From Celeribacter sp. HF31 (lineage in GTDB: Bacteria; Pseudomonadota; Alphaproteobacteria; Rhodobacterales; Rhodobacteraceae): a DNA stretch of 64,000 nt. A program made the position numbers and the translations under genes. Each line of letters opens with the position of its first letter. Positions within the stretch are counted from its first letter, which is position 1. Below are positions 17,474 through 26,649 of this stretch, piece by piece. Where the stretch lies: contig NZ_JAATOT010000001.1 in NCBI RefSeq assembly GCF_011806455.1, forward strand, positions 1 through 64,000, given 5' to 3'. The notes below the pieces were generated by a model. That model was not told the DNA's origin, ran no database searches, and saw nothing but the letters and a program-made list of their open reading frames with translations.

Positions 17474-18307
17474 TCAGGCGGTCCGCGCCTGACGTTTGAC
17501 CTGACGCAGGCGGCGCAGGAAGGCCATGAGAAAGAGCGCGGTTTGCACCAAGACGATGGTCGGGGCGGGCGCGCTGTCGAGCCAGAAGCTGGCATAGACG
17601 CCGCCCAGCATCGCGGCAAGGTTGATCGCGATGGCGGTCAGAAGCATCGCTGAGAACCGCCGCACGAGCAGAAAGGCAATCGCACCGGGGGCGATCAAAA
17701 GCGCGACGGCGAGGATCAAGCCGGTGGCTGTGAGCGTCGCGACAATGCTCAGAGAAATCGCCGTCAACAACCCGTAGTGCAACAGCTGAACTGGCAGCCC
17801 CGAGGCGCGGGCCTGCGCCGGGTCGAAGGCATGGAGCATCAGGTCTTTCCACTTGAGCAACAGCCCTGCGGCGACCACGAGCGCGATGAGGCCAGCCGTC
17901 CAGAGATCCTCGGCGCCGACGCCCAGCATATTGCCGTAGAGGATGTGATCGAGATGCACATCCGAGGGTGTCGCGACATACATCACAATGCCGAGGCCAA
18001 ACATGCCAGAGAACACGACGCCCATCACAGTGTCCTGTTTGACGCGGCTGTTCTGCGCCAGATAGCCGGTCGAGAGCGCCGTCACCATGCCCGCGGCAAA
18101 GGCACCGACGATCAGGGGCAGGCCGAGGATATAGGCCAGAACGACGCCCGGCAGGATCGCATGGCTGATCGCATCGCCCATAAGGGCCCAGCCTTTGAGC
18201 ACCAGAAAGCACGACAACAGTGCGGTGGGGATCGCGACGAGGATCGAGATCAGAAAGGCGTTCTGCATGAAACCGAACTGGAAGGGCATGAGAAGCGCGT
18301 CGATCAT
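17474..18307 (-). CDS. sitD: Mn/Fe ABC transporter permease SitD
   Basis: 277 residues, ABC-3 (ZnuB/MntB) permease family with eight or nine hydrophobic helices. Conserved pieces are LKGWALMGDAISHAILPGVV (near 36-55), the cytoplasmic-loop LLKWKDLMLHAFDPAQARAS that contacts the ATPase, and ATGLILAVALLIAPGAIAFL. Start chosen at the ATG overlapping the stop of the upstream permease gene (ATGA); the open frame extends further upstream only across that gene. It pairs with SitC to form the channel for divalent metal import. It is the last gene of the operon and ends 9 bp from a convergent gene. Confidence 0.92.
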   Translation of the reverse strand: MIDALLMPFQFGFMQNAFLISILVAIPTALLSCFLVLKGWALMGDAISHAILPGVVLAYILGLPLIVGAFAAGMVTALSTGYLAQNSRVKQDTVMGVVFSGMFGLGIVMYVATPSDVHLDHILYGNMLGVGAEDLWTAGLIALVVAAGLLLKWKDLMLHAFDPAQARASGLPVQLLHYGLLTAISLSIVATLTATGLILAVALLIAPGAIAFLLVRRFSAMLLTAIAINLAAMLGGVYASFWLDSAPAPTIVLVQTALFLMAFLRRLRQVKRQARTA

Positions 18308-19161
18308 TGAACGTGGTCCTCGAGCGCGGCGCGGGCCTTGGCCTTCGCGGCCAAAAGCCCGTGTTTCGGGGCAAAGAGGAAGGCCGCGAGGAAGATCAAT
18401 GTTTGCAGGCAGACGATGACCCCGCCGGTCGCGCCGTCGAGGAAATAACTGATATAGGCGCCTGCGAAACTGGTGAGCGTGCCGATCAGAACCGAGGTCA
18501 CGATGAGGCGGGGAAAACGGTCGCAAAGCAGGTATGCGGTTGCCCCCGGCGTCACCACCATGGCCACGACGAGAAAGGCCCCGACCGTTTGCATCGCGGC
18601 GACAACGGAGGCCGACAAGAGCACAAAGAACACGGCTTTCAACAGGCCGGGGCGAAGGCCGATGGAGCGTGCGTGGTTTTCATCGAAAAACACCACCATG
18701 AGGTCTTTCCACTTCGCCAATAGCACGGCGAGCGAGACACATCCGATGAGCGCCAATTGCAGCGTGTCCTCGGGCGTGATCGCCAGAATGTTGCCCATGG
18801 TGATCGTATCCACCGAGATGGCCATGGGATTGAGTGAGACCATGAACAACCCGAGGCCAAAGAAGGAGGTAAAGATCATCCCGATCACCACGTCGATCTT
18901 GAGGCCCGAGCGGTCCGAGAGAAACAGCATCGCGGCGGCGGCCAGCCCGCCCGACAGAAACGCGCCCAAGGCAAAGGGCAGGCCCAGCATGTAAGCGCCC
19001 GCCACGCCGGGGACGACGGAATGCGACAGCGCATCGCCAATCAGGGACCAGCCCTTGAGCATCAGATAGGCCGACAAAAAGGCGCAGACACCGCCGACCA
19101 AGGCCGACACCCACATCGCATTGGTCATATAGCCGTAGGTGAAGGGCTCAAGGAGGGTCAT
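18304..19161 (-). CDS. sitC: Mn/Fe ABC transporter permease SitC
   Basis: 285 residues, the second ABC-3 permease of the operon, clearly homologous to SitD ([60 protein letters not shown]). Two different permeases with one ATPase and one binding protein is the SitABCD/MntABCD arrangement for Mn(II) or Fe(II) rather than the single-permease ZnuABC for zinc. Both ends overlap neighbours by ATGA, so translation of sitB, sitC and sitD is probably coupled. Confidence 0.92.
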   Translation of the reverse strand: MTLLEPFTYGYMTNAMWVSALVGGVCAFLSAYLMLKGWSLIGDALSHSVVPGVAGAYMLGLPFALGAFLSGGLAAAAMLFLSDRSGLKIDVVIGMIFTSFFGLGLFMVSLNPMAISVDTITMGNILAITPEDTLQLALIGCVSLAVLLAKWKDLMVVFFDENHARSIGLRPGLLKAVFFVLLSASVVAAMQTVGAFLVVAMVVTPGATAYLLCDRFPRLIVTSVLIGTLTSFAGAYISYFLDGATGGVIVCLQTLIFLAAFLFAPKHGLLAAKAKARAALEDHVQ

Positions 19162-20060
19162 CTGTCTGACCCTTCGGAGGATTTGGCCTGCACCCGCGTC
19201 TGACTGCCGTAGCGCACCAGAGGGCGTTCGTCGTCCGACAGTATAGTCACACGCCGCGGATCGTCATCGTCATGCAGCTCGGCCCCGCTAAGGGTGAACT
19301 GCCGCAGCACACCGCCAAAGGCGCGCTCCAAATTCTCGCGGGTAAACGTCGTTTCCGTCGGCCCATAGCCCAGCACCGTGCCCTTGACCAAAACGGTGCG
19401 GTCGCAAAACTCCGGCACCGAACCGAGGTTGTGGGTCGACACCAACATCACCCGCCCCTCGTCACGCAGCTCGCGCAAAAGCGCGATGATTTGTTCCTCG
19501 GTTTTGACATCGACGCCGGTGAAAGGTTCGTCCAAGAGGATCACCTGACCCTCCTGCGCCAGGGCGCGGGCGAGGAACACGCGCTTCTTCTGTCCGCCGG
19601 ACAGCTCGCCGATCTGGCGCTTACGAAAGTCCGACATATTGACCCGCGCGAGTGCCGCCTCCACCGCCGCGTGATCCGTCTTCGACGGACGGCGCAGGAA
19701 GCCCATGTGGCCATAACGCCCCATCATCACCACGTCCTCGACCAGCACCGGAAAGGACCAATCGACCTCCTCGGATTGCGGCACATAGGCGACGAGGTTT
19801 TGGCGCAGCGCCTCTTTGACGCTCAGGCCCAACAGCCGAATGTCGCCCTGCGCCACCGGGACAAAGCCCATGATCGCCTTGAACAGCGTCGATTTCCCCG
19901 CGCCATTGACGCCGACCAATGCGGTCACCGTGCCGCGCGGGATCTCGAACGTGGCCTGCCGCAGTGCGGTGTGGCCGTTGCGATAGGTCACCGTCACGTC
20001 GCGTACCGAAATCCCGTTTCCCGTCTCAACACTTTGAGCGGGGCTGCCGTTTTGCATCAT
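19158..20060 (-). CDS. sitB: Mn/Fe ABC transporter ATPase SitB
   Basis: 300 residues. Walker A is GVNGAGKST (near 53), Q-loop [11 protein letters not shown], signature [15 protein letters not shown] (near 155), Walker [14 protein letters not shown], and switch His in MLVSTHNLG. The [20 protein letters not shown] segment is typical of Mn/Zn/Fe importer ATPases. A C-terminal tail of about 50 residues beyond the core contains an acidic DDDD stretch. Two adjacent ATG codons could serve as start (20060 or 20057). It sits 32 bp after sitA. Confidence 0.93.
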   Translation of the reverse strand: MMQNGSPAQSVETGNGISVRDVTVTYRNGHTALRQATFEIPRGTVTALVGVNGAGKSTLFKAIMGFVPVAQGDIRLLGLSVKEALRQNLVAYVPQSEEVDWSFPVLVEDVVMMGRYGHMGFLRRPSKTDHAAVEAALARVNMSDFRKRQIGELSGGQKKRVFLARALAQEGQVILLDEPFTGVDVKTEEQIIALLRELRDEGRVMLVSTHNLGSVPEFCDRTVLVKGTVLGYGPTETTFTRENLERAFGGVLRQFTLSGAELHDDDDPRRVTILSDDERPLVRYGSQTRVQAKSSEGSDR

Positions 20061-20092
20061 TTTGCCTTTCTGCTCTCCGACGCAGCCTGCGC

Positions 20093-20992
20093 TCAGTTCG
20101 ATCCGGCTGCAAGCCCATCCGCCACGGTCTGAGCCGTCACCCGCAACAAATCGAGGTAGCTCGGCACCGGGCCGCCCGGTTTCGACAGGCTGTCGACGTA
20201 AAGCTCGCCGCCATAGCGCGCGCCGGTCTCGCGGGCGACCTGTTTGGCGGGGGCGGTGTTGACCGTGCTCTCACAAAACACCACTGGGATGTTGTTCTCC
20301 TTCACGCCGTCAATCACCGCGCGCACCTGCTGCGGTGTGCCCATCTGATCGGCGTTCATTGGCCAGAGGTAAAGCTCTTTCATGCCGAAATCGCGCGCCA
20401 GATAGGAAAACGCCCCCTCGCAGGTCACCAGCCAGCGTTGATCCTCCGGCACCTCGGCCACGCGGGCGCGCAGAGGCTCCAAAGTGGCGCGCAGCTCGGT
20501 CTTATAGGCGGCTGCGTTCTCCGCATAAGTGGCGGCATGGTCGGGGTCCTGTGTGCTCAGGGCGGTCTCAATATTGTCAATATAGATCAGAGCATTATCC
20601 AATCCCATCCAAGCGTGGGGATTGGGTTTGCCCTCATAACTTCCGCCCGCAATCGAGATCGGGTCGATGCCGTCGCTGAGCGTCACGGAGGGCACATCCT
20701 TGAGATGCGACAGGAATTGTTCGAACCAGAGCTCAAGGTTCATGCCGTTCCACAGGATCAGGTCCGCGTCCTGCGCCCGCACGATGTCGCGGGGCGTCGG
20801 TTGGTAGCCGTGAATTTCCGCGCCGGGTTTGGTGATCGACACAACTTCGGCGGCGTCGCCCGCGACGTGGCTGGCCATGTCGGCCAAGACGGTGAAGGTG
20901 GTGACGACCTTCATCCGGTCTTCGGCCTGTGCGCTCGAGGCCAAGGCGAGCGCGGCGACGGAGCCGAACACGGATATTCTTTTGAGGCTCAT
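20093..20992 (-). CDS. sitA: Periplasmic Mn/Fe-binding protein SitA
   Basis: 299 residues with a signal peptide (cleavage after SSAQA near 23). Cluster A-I metal-binding fold with candidate ligands His in [11 protein letters not shown] (near 60), His in KPNPHAWMG (near 127), Glu in TCEGAFSY (near 190) and Asp in [11 protein letters not shown] (near 265). A 2His-Glu-Asp set is characteristic of Mn/Fe-binding SitA/PsaA-type proteins; zinc proteins have a third His and a His-rich loop, which is absent here. It is the first gene of the operon. Two Fur/Mur-like boxes lie 43-88 bp upstream of its start. Confidence 0.92.
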   Translation of the reverse strand: MSLKRISVFGSVAALALASSAQAEDRMKVVTTFTVLADMASHVAGDAAEVVSITKPGAEIHGYQPTPRDIVRAQDADLILWNGMNLELWFEQFLSHLKDVPSVTLSDGIDPISIAGGSYEGKPNPHAWMGLDNALIYIDNIETALSTQDPDHAATYAENAAAYKTELRATLEPLRARVAEVPEDQRWLVTCEGAFSYLARDFGMKELYLWPMNADQMGTPQQVRAVIDGVKENNIPVVFCESTVNTAPAKQVARETGARYGGELYVDSLSKPGGPVPSYLDLLRVTAQTVADGLAAGSN

Positions 20993-21034
20993 GGTCTGTC
21001 CTTTGAGGGCTTTTTCCTGTTGTAGGCATGTAAG

Positions 21035-21080
21035 TGATAATCATTCGCAACTGTCAAACAGATATTGCGAACCATTCTCA
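21035..21080. promoter_or_regulatory. Tandem Fur/Mur-like boxes upstream of sitA
   Basis: Two 7-1-7 inverted repeats: TGATAATCATTCGCA at 21035-21049 and TGCGAACCATTCTCA at 21066-21080. They resemble the Fur consensus TGATAAT-N-ATTATCA, and the first matches it at 13 of 15 positions. A further half-site TGCGAATG is at 21097-21104. In rhizobia and Rhodobacter a Fur homologue (Mur) represses sitABCD with manganese; the same is likely here. Confidence 0.6.
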
Positions 21081-21154
21081 ACTAGAGGCCTCCAGTTGCG
21101 AATGCCCGAAATATAGGCTCAGAATTTGCTCAACACAGGCGCGGGGTCGAAGGC

Positions 21155-21829
21155 TTACCCGCCAAACACCTTGCGCATCATCTCTGGATTTTCGGCGACC
21201 CAGACGGCGGCGCCATGGGCCACAGTTGTGTAAACCACCGCGCCAATCGCCTCGCCCAAAGCCGTATGAAGCCCCGCATACTCCTGCGCCCCATCGGGGG
21301 CGGCCAGCGCCAGACAATCCGTGCCGGTGCCGGTCACGGGACCGTGGGGCAACCTGAGACCCGCCTCCATCACGGCGGCTGTGCGGGCCTGGGCTGCGAT
21401 GGTAAGCGCTTCGATCTGCGCCGTCTCGGTGACCGCTTCGGAGAGCTGCACGGCGATGTTGATCGTGCCGAATTGCTCGACGCCCCAATCGCGGGGCGTG
21501 CGCGAGCCGATACGCTCGGCATTGCCCAAGCCCACGGTGGCAATCGCGGCGACGCGGGTGCCGTCGACCTCTGCCTCGGCGCGTTGAAATTTCGTCACGT
21601 TGCGCGAGGTCAGCATACCGACCGCCTCCGCGTGACCGGCCTTTGCCATCTCGGATGAAATCCAGTCGGAGACGCAAACTTCAGGCGGCAGATCGGCGTT
21701 TCTCAATTCGCGCCAGACGATGTGCTGTGCTGTGACGAACCCCGGTCGATAGGGCGCGAAACTCAACACCCGCATCGGAGCGCCGAGATCGGCGACGAGC
21801 CAAGGGCGGGTGAGGGTCGGGGTCAACAT
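21155..21829 (-). CDS. cbiZ: Adenosylcobinamide amidohydrolase CbiZ
   Basis: 224 residues. The sequence has the CbiZ pattern: TSRNVTKFQRAEAEVDGTRV, AIATVGLGNAERIG, GTINIAVQLSEAVTETAQIE, and a C-terminal GPVTGTGTDCLALAAP. CbiZ removes the aminopropanol side chain of adenosylcobinamide or pseudocobalamin so that imported corrinoids can be rebuilt with the cell's own lower ligand. It overlaps btuD by 7 bp and is the last gene of the riboswitch-controlled uptake operon. Start chosen at the ATG with GGGAGAGA upstream. The gap to sitA (162 bp) carries the Fur/Mur boxes. Confidence 0.9.
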   Translation of the reverse strand: MLTPTLTRPWLVADLGAPMRVLSFAPYRPGFVTAQHIVWRELRNADLPPEVCVSDWISSEMAKAGHAEAVGMLTSRNVTKFQRAEAEVDGTRVAAIATVGLGNAERIGSRTPRDWGVEQFGTINIAVQLSEAVTETAQIEALTIAAQARTAAVMEAGLRLPHGPVTGTGTDCLALAAPDGAQEYAGLHTALGEAIGAVVYTTVAHGAAVWVAENPEMMRKVFGG

Positions 21830-22569
21830 CGTCTCTCCCTCGCGACCTGCGACAGCGGGTGCAGCACCATGCCCTCGGGCGTCTCCGCAATGTGGCAGCG
21901 GATGGCAAAGACCTCGGCCAAAAGCGCTTCGGTCAACACGTCGCGCGGCGGGCCGTCGGCGACGATCCGACCTTCGGAAAGCACTACAATGCGGGTGCAA
22001 TGCCGCGCAGCGAGACCCAGATCATGGAGCGAGACGACCACGCTGCGGCCTTCGCGCGCGAGGGCGGCAAAGGTCTCCATGCAGCCGATCTGATGCGCCG
22101 GATCGAGGCCCGCGGTGGGTTCATCGGCCAGCAACAAGGGCGTGTCCTGCGCCAGCGCGCGGGCGATCAACACGCGCGCCTGTTCGCCGCCCGACAGCCC
22201 CGTGGCCTTGCGGTCGGCGAAGTTCAACAGGTCCATCCGTTTCAAAGCCGCCAGCACTTCGGGCGCATCCTCGCATTCGTTTTGCGCCAGAGACACCAGA
22301 TGCGCGACGCTGACCGGCCAGGCGATCTCGCGGGCTTGCGGCAACCAGGCGGCGGCTTTGGCGCGGGCGGCTGGGGACATCTTGGCCAATGTGCTGTCGC
22401 CCTCTGCTGCGATCAACCCGAGAGCTGCGCGCAAAAGCGTGGATTTGCCCGCGCCATTGGGGCCGATGAGGCCAATCATCTCGCCGGGTTCTACGGAAAG
22501 CGAGGCGTGATCGAGCGTCACGCGGGCCCCGCGCCGGACGGTGAGGTCTCGTGTCGTCAAAAGGCTCAT
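21823..22569 (-). CDS. btuD: Cobalamin ABC transporter ATPase BtuD
   Basis: 248 residues. Walker A is GPNGAGKST (near 36), the Q-loop is in AAWLPQAREIAWPVSV, the signature LSGGEQARVLIARALAQ (near 122), Walker B LLLADEPTAGLDP, and switch His in VVSLHDLGLA. It belongs to the FecE/BtuD class. It powers the BtuC dimer in the inner membrane. Start ATG overlaps the btuC stop (ATGA), and the stop overlaps cbiZ. Confidence 0.93.
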   Translation of the reverse strand: MSLLTTRDLTVRRGARVTLDHASLSVEPGEMIGLIGPNGAGKSTLLRAALGLIAAEGDSTLAKMSPAARAKAAAWLPQAREIAWPVSVAHLVSLAQNECEDAPEVLAALKRMDLLNFADRKATGLSGGEQARVLIARALAQDTPLLLADEPTAGLDPAHQIGCMETFAALAREGRSVVVSLHDLGLAARHCTRIVVLSEGRIVADGPPRDVLTEALLAEVFAIRCHIAETPEGMVLHPLSQVARERRC

Positions 22570-23549
22570 GACCGCCCCCGCATCCGCCAGATCAGATGGA
22601 AAAACACCGGCGCGCCGACGAGCGCCATCAAGACGCCGAGTTTCAGGTCGCGCCCCGGCAGGATGAGCCGCACGGCGACATCTGCAGTCAGGACGAGAAC
22701 GGCGCCGCCCAAAGCAGAGGCGAGCAAAAGCCGCGCCGGACGTGCGCCCACGAGAGGACGCAGAATATGCGGCACAACAAGGCCGACAAACCCCACGGCA
22801 CCTGCGACTGCCGTGGCTGCGCCGACCGAGGCTGCGACACCGCCCACGAGGATCAGGCGCAGATGTCTGAGGTTGACACCCATGGAGGCGGCGGCCTCTT
22901 CGCCCAGTGTGAGCCGGTCGATGCCGCGCCCCGTGAGAGCCAATAGGACCCAGCCCACAGCCATGATCGGCAAGGCCATCCAGACATGCAGAAAGGAGCG
23001 ATCCGCGAGCGAGCCCATCATCCAGAAAATGATTTCATTGGCCGCGAAGGGGTTGGGCGAAAGGTTGAGCACCAGCGCGGTGAGCGCCGAGGACAGGGCC
23101 GAGACGGCGATGCCCGCGAGGATCAAGGACAGCGTGCCGCCGGAGCCCGCGAGCAGGAGAATGAGCAGGACGCAGATCGCAGCGCCGACGAGGGCTGCAA
23201 GCGGCAGGGCGAGGGCGAAGAGCGCGGCAAATCCGCTTTGAAGCGCGATCACGGCGCCCAAGGCGGCGGAGGCGGAAATGCCGATGACGCTGGGTTCGGC
23301 GAGAGGGTTGCGCAGGTAGCCTTGCAGCGCGGCGCCCGAGAGGCCGAGGCTGACCCCCACCATCACGCCCAAAAGCGCACGCGGCAGGCGGATCTCGCGC
23401 ATCACCATCGGCAGGGGACCTTCGCCGCCGCCAAAGAGGGCGCTGAGACTGTCGGAGATGGGCATATCGGCAACGCCCACGAGGAGTGAGGCGATGAAGA
23501 GCGCGACGAGGGCGAGGGTCAAAAGGACCAAAAGCCGGGGGTAGGTCAT
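22566..23549 (-). CDS. btuC: Cobalamin ABC transporter permease BtuC
   Basis: 327 residues, FecCD/BtuC family with about ten membrane helices. Diagnostic segments are REIRLPRALLGVMVGVSLGL, GAALQGYLRNPLAEPSVIGI, LGEEAAASMGVNLRHLRLIL (the loop that contacts the ATPase) and GAVGFVGLVVPHILRPLVGA. It should form the homodimeric corrinoid channel. Start chosen at the ATG overlapping the btuF stop; the open frame extends upstream only within btuF. Confidence 0.93.
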   Translation of the reverse strand: MTYPRLLVLLTLALVALFIASLLVGVADMPISDSLSALFGGGEGPLPMVMREIRLPRALLGVMVGVSLGLSGAALQGYLRNPLAEPSVIGISASAALGAVIALQSGFAALFALALPLAALVGAAICVLLILLLAGSGGTLSLILAGIAVSALSSALTALVLNLSPNPFAANEIIFWMMGSLADRSFLHVWMALPIMAVGWVLLALTGRGIDRLTLGEEAAASMGVNLRHLRLILVGGVAASVGAATAVAGAVGFVGLVVPHILRPLVGARPARLLLASALGGAVLVLTADVAVRLILPGRDLKLGVLMALVGAPVFFHLIWRMRGRS

Positions 23550-24385
23550 TGAGGCATCTCCAGCGTGTCCCGCTCGTCTCGCAGCCGCTCGATCGCGCCC
23601 AACACGGACGGCAGGCCGCAAATCCAGTCCTTGTCCTGCATCGGCATATGTCCGCCCGTTAGTTGGGTCAATGCGGGATGGGACAGGACTTCTTCGGCGC
23701 GGGCCGTTCCTGGGTAATCGGCGCCGAAAATCACCAGATCGGGGTCGGCCATGATCAGGGCTTCGAGCGGCACAAAGCCGCCCATCGGCAGGCCTAACTC
23801 GGAGGCCAGCGTGGTGAAGCCTGCGGTTTCGATGATCTCGCCCGAAAGGCTCTGCGCGCCGGTGCTATAGCCGTTGGCGGCATAGGTGGCGGCGGTGGGG
23901 CGGGGGCCTGTCGGGGGGGCGATCTCGGCGAGACGGCGGGTGAAATCGTCGGCCATGCTCTGGGCCACATCTTCGCGCCCCAAAGCTTCGCCCATTTTCA
24001 CCATATTGGCGGCGACATCGTCCAAAGAGCGCGCGGGGGAGAATTCGACGACCTCGACGCCAAGGCGGCGCATCATCGACACGGTCGCCCGCGCGGTGAA
24101 TTGGCCTGCGAGGACGAGATCGGGTTTCAAAAGGTAAATTTCTTCGGCCAGCCCGTTGTTGGTTGGATAGGCTTTCGCCGCGTCGACCATGACGGAAGCA
24201 CGCGGGTCCTGCGCCATGGCGGTGATCGAGGACAGCTGACCGGGGGCTGCGATCATCATGGCGAGCTGATCGGTGCAGAGGTTGATCGAGACGACATGTT
24301 GAGGCGCGGTGGAGGTGTCCCCCGCCAAAGCCGCCGCCCCCGAGAAGAGGGCGGTGGCCAATGTTATGATCTCAGGAAAGCGCAC
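23546..24385 (-). CDS. btuF: Cobalamin-binding periplasmic protein BtuF
   Basis: 279 residues from a GTG start directly after the btuB stop. A short signal peptide (TALFSGAAALAG, cleavage near 22) precedes a cluster A-II binding fold with VVSINLCTDQLAMMIAA at the N-lobe, LLKPDLVLAG, and GGFVPLEALIMADPDLVIFG in the C-lobe. The protein would pick up corrinoids delivered by BtuB. Iron-chelate binding proteins share this fold, but the riboswitch and cbiZ point to cobalamin. Confidence 0.88.
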   Translation of the reverse strand: MRFPEIITLATALFSGAAALAGDTSTAPQHVVSINLCTDQLAMMIAAPGQLSSITAMAQDPRASVMVDAAKAYPTNNGLAEEIYLLKPDLVLAGQFTARATVSMMRRLGVEVVEFSPARSLDDVAANMVKMGEALGREDVAQSMADDFTRRLAEIAPPTGPRPTAATYAANGYSTGAQSLSGEIIETAGFTTLASELGLPMGGFVPLEALIMADPDLVIFGADYPGTARAEEVLSHPALTQLTGGHMPMQDKDWICGLPSVLGAIERLRDERDTLEMPQ

Positions 24386-26239
24386 TCAGAAGGATGCTTT
24401 GAGGCCGAGATAGGCGGACCGACCGGGCGTGTTGTAGCCACCCGCGGTCTCGTAATCCTCATCGGTGAGGTTTTCGATCCGCAAGGACAGCGCCGTCGCA
24501 TCATTGAGCTGATAGGACAGCCCGGCGTTGACCAGCGTATAATCTCCGACTTTGTGATCGGCGGGGGCATAGGCGCTCGGCACGACATCGGCCACATGTT
24601 GCACGGTAAGCTGGGTGCTGATGCGATCGTTCAACAGGGCATCGACGCCGATGACCAGATCGTGCCGCGGGACGCGTTCGGCGCGGGCTCCAGCGGTTTT
24701 CGCATCGGTGTAGGTGTAATTGCCGAAAAGGGAAATGCGATCTGAGATGGCATATTGACCGGAAAGCTCGATACCCTTGGAGGTCGTGGTACCATTGACC
24801 TGATTGTAGGAGTAGGTTGCGAAGTCGTAGTCTATACGGTCCTCGATTTCTGTGTAGAACAAGGTTCCCTTGAGGAAGTTCGTGTCACTGAAACGGCGTT
24901 CGAGACCGACTTCGGCGCTTTGGCTGGTTTCCTCTTTCAGATCTTCCTTTCCGTAGGAGCTGTAGCGTTCATAGAGCGAGGGGGCGCGGAAACCGGTGCC
25001 GAGTACGGCGCGCAGGGTCCAGTCGGGCGCGACTTCCCAGGCGGCGGCGAGACGACCGGAGATGTGATCGCCGAAATCGGAGTGATCGTCATAGCGCAAC
25101 GCCACGGAGAGATCGAGTGTGTCCATCGGCGCAAAGAGCCATTCGGCCTTGGCGGAGAAGGTGTCGTCCCCTCCCTTGGTTTCCGTGAGCGAGCCGCCGG
25201 CTTGCAGGTCGTTCAGGGTGAAGTCCTCTTCGGTGTATTCGAGACCGAAGGACAGGGTGGAGGCGGCGGACAGTTCGGCACTGCCAAGATAGTCGACGGA
25301 GCGCCGTTTGCCGGAGAAGTCCCGGGTGTAATAGACCGGGGCGAGCGGGTCGGAGCGGTCGATATCGAACAGGGAGACGCCGATTTCGTGCTGAACCATA
25401 CCGGTGTCAAAACGGGTGTAGGCGCGCAGCCCCTTGCTGTCGTTGGTGGTGTAGCCGCTGGGGTCCGTTGCTGAGCGGTCAAAATCCGACTCGGAGGTCA
25501 TGTAGAGACCGGTCAGGCCCACCGTCACGACATCGCTGAGATCTTGTTCCAGACCGAAGGTGAGGTTGGTGCCTTCGAACCCGTCCTTCTCGTCATTGCC
25601 CGGCCGGTTGGTGAACCCGTCGGTTTTCATATGCGACAAGTTGAAATAGAGCATGCCGTTGTCGCTTTCCATTTTGGTGGAAAGGCCCGCGGCATATGTG
25701 TTGTCGCTGCCTGCGGTAAGTTCGACGGTGGTGTTATAACCCGGAGCGACGGCATCGTCGGTGCGGATGTCGATGAGGCCCGCGACGGCCTCGGAGCCGT
25801 AAAGCGCCGATTGCGAGCCTTTGACCACCTCGATGGAGGAGATGCCGAACCCGGTCAGCCCGCCGAAGTCGTAGGCGATCTTGTTGCCGGTCATGTCGGT
25901 GACATCAATGCCGTTGATGCGCGTGGCAACATAGGCGGAGGGCAGGCCGCGGATGCGTAGCGAGGACGAAGCTCCGATACCGCCATTGCTAGAGTAGGAG
26001 AGGCCGGGCAGTCTGTCGAGCAGGGTGAGTGCCGGCACTGCTGCGTCCGCGATAGCTTCTGCATCCACCGTCTCCACCGTCGCGCCGGTTTCGCTTTTGG
26101 CGACGGGCGTCAGGCTTCCGGAGACGACGATTTCGTCCAGTGTGTAAATCTCGCCCGCGTCTTGGGCGAGGGCGGCGAGCGGTAGGGTAAATGCGGCAGA
26201 GGCCAGCAATGAAAAACGCAGGCTGGTAAGGGCGTGCAT
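24386..26239 (-). CDS. btuB: TonB-dependent cobalamin receptor BtuB
   Basis: 617 residues from the ATG at 26239, which has AGGAGG at 26247-26252. A signal peptide (SLLASAAFTLPLAALAQDA) precedes a TonB box-like YTLDEIVVSG. The plug domain follows (PALTLLDRLPGLSYSSNGGI; LRIRGLPSAYVATRINGIDV; IEVVKGSQSALYGSEAVAGL). A 22-strand barrel ends in NTPGRSAYLGLKASF with the terminal Phe expected for BAM insertion. The size is right for BtuB. It is the first gene after a cobalamin riboswitch, so its expression should fall when adenosylcobalamin is plentiful. Open frame upstream of the ATG runs into the riboswitch and is not coding. Confidence 0.93.
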   Translation of the reverse strand: MHALTSLRFSLLASAAFTLPLAALAQDAGEIYTLDEIVVSGSLTPVAKSETGATVETVDAEAIADAAVPALTLLDRLPGLSYSSNGGIGASSSLRIRGLPSAYVATRINGIDVTDMTGNKIAYDFGGLTGFGISSIEVVKGSQSALYGSEAVAGLIDIRTDDAVAPGYNTTVELTAGSDNTYAAGLSTKMESDNGMLYFNLSHMKTDGFTNRPGNDEKDGFEGTNLTFGLEQDLSDVVTVGLTGLYMTSESDFDRSATDPSGYTTNDSKGLRAYTRFDTGMVQHEIGVSLFDIDRSDPLAPVYYTRDFSGKRRSVDYLGSAELSAASTLSFGLEYTEEDFTLNDLQAGGSLTETKGGDDTFSAKAEWLFAPMDTLDLSVALRYDDHSDFGDHISGRLAAAWEVAPDWTLRAVLGTGFRAPSLYERYSSYGKEDLKEETSQSAEVGLERRFSDTNFLKGTLFYTEIEDRIDYDFATYSYNQVNGTTTSKGIELSGQYAISDRISLFGNYTYTDAKTAGARAERVPRHDLVIGVDALLNDRISTQLTVQHVADVVPSAYAPADHKVGDYTLVNAGLSYQLNDATALSLRIENLTDEDYETAGGYNTPGRSAYLGLKASF

Positions 26240-26377
26240 GGAGTATCCTCCTGAAAAGAAGCGCGAGGCTTCCCGTGATCCGTTTGGGCCTGTGGAGGAG
26301 ATCTCCGCAGACAGTGAGGGTGTCACCGCTGCGGACAGCCGCTTCCGTGACGCACCCCGCGTCCGGGAAAGGGTGAT
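26240..26377 (-). promoter_or_regulatory. btuB leader / riboswitch expression platform
   Basis: 138 nt between the aptamer and btuB. The TCCGCAG and CTGCGGA segments can pair, and a small GAAGC/GCTTC stem with TTTT (26254-26272) lies just 5' of the AGGAGG ribosome site (26247-26252). Whether control is by termination or by hiding the ribosome site cannot be settled by eye. Confidence 0.5.
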
Positions 26378-26540
26378 CATCCAAGCAGGTCTCCTGGCTC
26401 ACGGATCACAGCGGTCGCCAACCTTCCCGGGATCGTCCCAGTGGTGTTTTGGCGTCGCTCACCGTTCACAGTTGCGGGGGCAGCCACGGCTTTGATCCTT
26501 GGCACCTCTGCCCGATCATCCCGTGTTCCCTTTTCATCCG
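26378..26540 (-). ncRNA. Cobalamin riboswitch aptamer
   Basis: On the minus strand the conserved blocks occur in order. A GGGAA follows an A-run (complement of 26526-26530), then GAGGTGCCAAGGATC. GCTGCCCCCGCAACTGT is the complement of 26468-26481 plus flank. CCACTGGGAC and CGGGAAGG come next, and the B12 box GAGCCAGGAGACCTGC is the complement of 26385-26400. This is the standard adenosylcobalamin riboswitch layout, and it sits directly upstream of btuB. Confidence 0.95.
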
Positions 26541-26649
26541 ACGTCTCCGCCGGAACTTGAACGGGTGCAGAAAAGCGAAATGGCCGGAGATGTCAAGATT
26601 TTCCGGCCACTCCTTTGGTCGCATCACGTCGCGGAAGGCCGCGTTTCTG

